Source of the DNA: Phenylobacterium sp.
GTDB taxonomy: Bacteria > Pseudomonadota > Alphaproteobacteria > Caulobacterales > Caulobacteraceae
Direction of reading: 5' to 3'
Assembly (NCBI RefSeq): GCF_030651185.1
Contig: NZ_JAUSCJ010000022.1
Coordinates: 496,001-560,000 of the forward strand
DNA: 64,000 nt
Position numbers and translations under genes: made by a program. Below are positions 61,889-64,000 of the stretch, in pieces. Position 1 is the first letter of the stretch. Each line of letters begins with the position of its first letter. Below the pieces are notes generated by a model that saw nothing but the letters and a program-made list of their open reading frames with translations, made no database searches and was not told the DNA's origin.

Positions 61889-61943
61889 GCCGCCCTCCCT
61901 GATCTCTGTTGTTGGGGGCAGGCTAGCACTGATTGCGGCAGGG

Positions 61944-62471
61944 TCAGCCCCCCGTCAGCTCGGCGGTGGAAACCACCCGCGCGCCGGCCTCGGCGAAGGC
62001 GCCGTTGTGCCGGGCGATGATCTGCGGCGCGGTCTCGCCGGCCCAGTCCCAGGTGCCGTGCGCGTCAGCCACCACGGTGACCTTCAGCCCCGCCGCCAGC
62101 GCGCCCTTCACGGTGGCGGCCACGCACTGGTCGGTCTGGGCGCCCAGCAGCACCACTTCGCCCGCGCCCTGGGCGTCGATCCAGGCGCCCAGCTGGGGAT
62201 TGCTGAAGGCGTCGCCGACGCTCTTGCTGAAGGTGGGTTCGTCCTCGGCCTGGCCCAGGGCCGGCCACACCGGCCAGCCGGGCTTGCCGGGCGCCAGACC
62301 GTCACCCGGCTTGCCGTCGTGCCGCACGAAGGCCACCGGATGGCCTGCCGCCCGCGCCCAGGCCATCACCGCCCGCGTCCGCGCCACCAGGGTGTCGGCG
62401 TCATGCAGCGGCGGCTCGTTCACCCCGTCGAACATGCCGGTCTGAAGGTCGATGATGAGGATCGGGGTCAT
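61944..62471 (-). CDS. Cysteine hydrolase of the isochorismatase family
   Basis: A 175-residue single-domain hydrolase with the complete family triad Asp8 (LIIDLQTGMF), Lys83 (FSKSVGDAF) and Cys116 (GAQTDQCVAATVKGAL). The cis-peptide-like LLGAQTDQC turn is typical. Members include nicotinamidase-, N-carbamoylsarcosine- and isochorismatase-like enzymes; no zinc-binding triad of nicotinamidase is clear. The gene ends 55 bases before the start of the crotonase gene on the same strand. Substrate unknown. Confidence 0.9.
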   Translation of the reverse strand: MTPILIIDLQTGMFDGVNEPPLHDADTLVARTRAVMAWARAAGHPVAFVRHDGKPGDGLAPGKPGWPVWPALGQAEDEPTFSKSVGDAFSNPQLGAWIDAQGAGEVVLLGAQTDQCVAATVKGALAAGLKVTVVADAHGTWDWAGETAPQIIARHNGAFAEAGARVVSTAELTGG

Positions 62472-62538
62472 GGCCAGACCATATCGCGGCGCCCCCGGTG
62501 ATCAAGCGCCACCGTCGCGTGACACCGCCCCCGGCGCC

Positions 62539-63018
62539 ATGCACCTTCGCCTCATGACGCCCACCCTCGCCTCCGAAGATCCCCGCGCCCCGGACGTCGC
62601 GGAGATGCTCGCTGAACTCGCGGCCTATCTGGAAGACCTCTATCCCGAGGACGAGGACGACCCGCCGGCCCCCTGGACCACAGACAGCCTGGCGGCCTTC
62701 GGCGCCTTCCTTGTCGCCCGCATCGACGGCGTCCCCGCGGCCTGCGGCGGCCTGGCCCCCATGGAGGATCCGCAGACCCTGGAGATTGTCCGCATGTACG
62801 TCCGCCCCGCCCACCGCGGCCTGGGCCTCGCCGGCCAGATACTGGCGGCCCTGGAGACGGAGGCGCGCGCAAGAGGCGCCACGACGCTCCTGCTCCGCTG
62901 CGGCCCGCGGCAGCCCGCGGCGCTCAAGCTTTACGCCCGCACCGGCTACACCCAGCGCGCGGCCTTCGCGCAGCACCGGGAGCACGAGACGAACGTGTTT
63001 CTGGAGAAGGGGCTGTAG
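62539..63018 (+). CDS. GNAT family acetyltransferase
   Basis: A 159-residue GNAT (MHLRLMTPTLASEDPRAPDV start). The core is GGLAPMEDPQTLEIVRMYVR, the acetyl-CoA loop HRGLGLAGQILAALETEARA, and ATTLLLRCGPRQPAALKLYA with RTGYTQRAAF. It resembles the GNATs acting on amino-acid or antibiotic amines; target unknown. It is divergent from the cysteine hydrolase, and a small lower-GC region begins just after its stop. Confidence 0.82.
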   Translation: MHLRLMTPTLASEDPRAPDVAEMLAELAAYLEDLYPEDEDDPPAPWTTDSLAAFGAFLVARIDGVPAACGGLAPMEDPQTLEIVRMYVRPAHRGLGLAGQILAALETEARARGATTLLLRCGPRQPAALKLYARTGYTQRAAFAQHREHETNVFLEKGL

Positions 63019-63074
63019 GTGGAGAAGCGAGCAACGAGAACACGGCCCGCGAGAGTGTGTGGCATACGGCTCGG

Positions 63075-63731
63075 CTAATCCCAGAGATCTGCCTTTCTCT
63101 GCCGGATGACATTGAACGACCTAAAGGCCAGTCTTGCCTTTTCCGTCGCCACCTCACCAGCGAGGTCTCCAAGGGCATCAGCCAAGGCGGCTCTCTTGAT
63201 GGTGCATTGAGCGCCAATAATTACTTCGGTCAGCCTCATCTCGTCGTCGAATGGATGAAAATAAAGCGCCCCTTCGGTCTGTGCGACCTCAAGGTCCATG
63301 AACATCCTGATCTCGCGCTCGTAACGCCAGTGCGAATACTTCGTGGATAGCAGCTTGAGGACCGCGCCCTCTCCCATCTCAGCGCGATTGAGTGCTGGGG
63401 TGATGAGGTCTGGATGCAACTTCGCCTGGTAGGTAACTGGCATCAGAAATTTTTCGGGTATGTCGAACCCTAAGCACAACCCTGTGTGATGGTGGGCGTA
63501 GTGGCTCCACTGGACTGGATTTCGCCAGCTGGTGCTAAAGCAAAGCAGTCCGACCTTGCTCGCGATGTCCCTCCTCCATTCGCCAATTGCCCAACGCTTG
63601 TGAGCGGTACTAAGGACCATCGCCCTAAGTTCGAAGGGATCGTTGAGATCCTCAATGGTCGCGATCTTGAGCCGGCGTCGCTGTATGTTTTGAAGCCCAT
63701 ATCCAGCATTGACGAAGTGATAGACACGCAT
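63075..63731 (-). CDS. DUF2971 domain protein
   Basis: A 218-residue protein with the DUF2971 pattern: VYHFVNAGYGLQNIQRRRLK and IATIEDLNDPFELRAMVL, ASKVGLLCFSTSWRNPVQWS, HYAHHHTGLCLGFDIPEKFL and WRYEREIRMFMDLEVAQTEG. Function is not established; the family is scattered among bacteria and often sits in accessory or defence-rich regions. Codon use is far less GC-rich than anywhere else in the window, so it was probably acquired. No partner gene is visible. Confidence 0.85.
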   Translation of the reverse strand: MRVYHFVNAGYGLQNIQRRRLKIATIEDLNDPFELRAMVLSTAHKRWAIGEWRRDIASKVGLLCFSTSWRNPVQWSHYAHHHTGLCLGFDIPEKFLMPVTYQAKLHPDLITPALNRAEMGEGAVLKLLSTKYSHWRYEREIRMFMDLEVAQTEGALYFHPFDDEMRLTEVIIGAQCTIKRAALADALGDLAGEVATEKARLAFRSFNVIRQRKADLWD

Positions 63732-63834
63732 CGTCGCGACTCGCTCCCACCAAGCGACTGTGCATCCGATGGGACGAAGTGACGACCTCCCCCCACACGG
63801 CGGCCCGCACCCTGGCCGCCGCGCCGTCGCCCGC

Positions 63835-64000
63835 TAGCTGAGGTCCACGATGGCCACGCGGCGGTTCTGCGCCCGGCCTTCGGGGGTGGTGTTGTCGGCC
63901 ACTGGGGTGGCTTCGCCGTCGGAGATGGTGGCCATGCGGTTCAGGGCGACGCCCTGCTGGCTCATGTAGCGCCGCACCGCCTCGGCCCGGGCTTGGCCCT
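63835..64000 (-). CDS. OmpA-family outer-membrane protein, C-terminal end
   Basis: Partial gene running off the right edge; only the last 54 codons, ending in TAG, are inside. The translation reads ...ARAEAVRRYMSQQGVALNRM, then ATISDGEATPVADNTTPEGR and AQNRRVAIVDLS. The SxxR-like helix and the GRAQNRRV signature are the peptidoglycan-binding end of the OmpA_C domain. Whether it is a barrel protein, a Pal-type lipoprotein or a MotB-like protein lies outside the window. Confidence 0.85.

Overview
The window is a high-GC, densely packed stretch of a free-living alphaproteobacterial chromosome. Gene content and order suggest Caulobacteraceae, most likely a Phenylobacterium- or Caulobacter-like organism. 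The evidence is a ubiquinol cytochrome bc1 operon, an lgt / MidA-type methyltransferase / pgeF and prs / rplY / pth / ychF block, a UbiK-YbjN-proC neighbourhood, an alphaproteobacterial DUF6111 gene beside cca, and many acyl-CoA and short-chain dehydrogenase genes. The genus is inference. I found no rRNA, tRNA, CRISPR array, transposase or phage gene.

Layout. 1-6.3 kb: the 5' part of ygfZ, a GT9 glycosyltransferase overlapping a dihydroorotase, and a two-gene operon of a feruloyl-CoA-synthetase-like ligase with a thiamine-diphosphate enzyme. 6.4-7.7 kb: a secreted protein made of five four-cysteine repeats. 7.9-16.6 kb: lipid and acyl-CoA catabolism (MBL hydrolase, crotonase, three SDRs), an exporter, TfoX and several GNATs. 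16.6-20.1 kb: an overlapping operon DUF1285 - NUDIX CoA pyrophosphatase - DUF6111 - cca - glutamine amidotransferase. 20.1-25.8 kb: a periplasmic di-heme protein, hemF, trmL and the petABC bc1 operon. 25.8-30.2 kb: CPBP protease, aspartyl protease, a membrane protein, two tandem dienelactone hydrolases and a GNAT.

30.2-38.8 kb is a conserved housekeeping block (ychF, pth, rplY, lipoprotein, prs, pgeF, midA-like, lgt, ubiK, ybjN). 38.8-43.2 kb is an accessory glycan locus inserted between ybjN and proC, with a decayed proC fragment inside it. 43.2-48.7 kb: DUF2147, a MarR / response regulator / histidine kinase operon, ilvE, a TPR membrane protein and a four-helix membrane protein. 48.8-50.7 kb: a folate-type pair (folB plus a pteridine-reductase-like SDR) and a 26-residue membrane protein. 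50.8-57.0 kb: catabolic genes (SMP-30 lactonase, aldehyde dehydrogenase, TetR-controlled tautomerase, acyl-CoA ligase, HSL-type esterase). 57.1-61.1 kb: bioA divergent from an internally duplicated winged-helix regulator, and a hybrid sensor kinase. 61.1-64 kb: crotonase, cysteine hydrolase, GNAT, a lower-GC DUF2971 gene and the 3' end of an OmpA-family gene.

The strongest non-routine signals are the five-repeat secreted cysteine protein, the proC scar inside the glycan locus, the tandem-duplicated winged-helix protein next to bioA, an unannotated 26-aa membrane protein, and three kinds of palindromic intergenic element placed at gene 3' ends. Six convergent gene pairs overlap by exactly four bases through shared stop codons (five CTAG, one CTAA). 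No intergenic stretch without a gene exceeds 300 bases.
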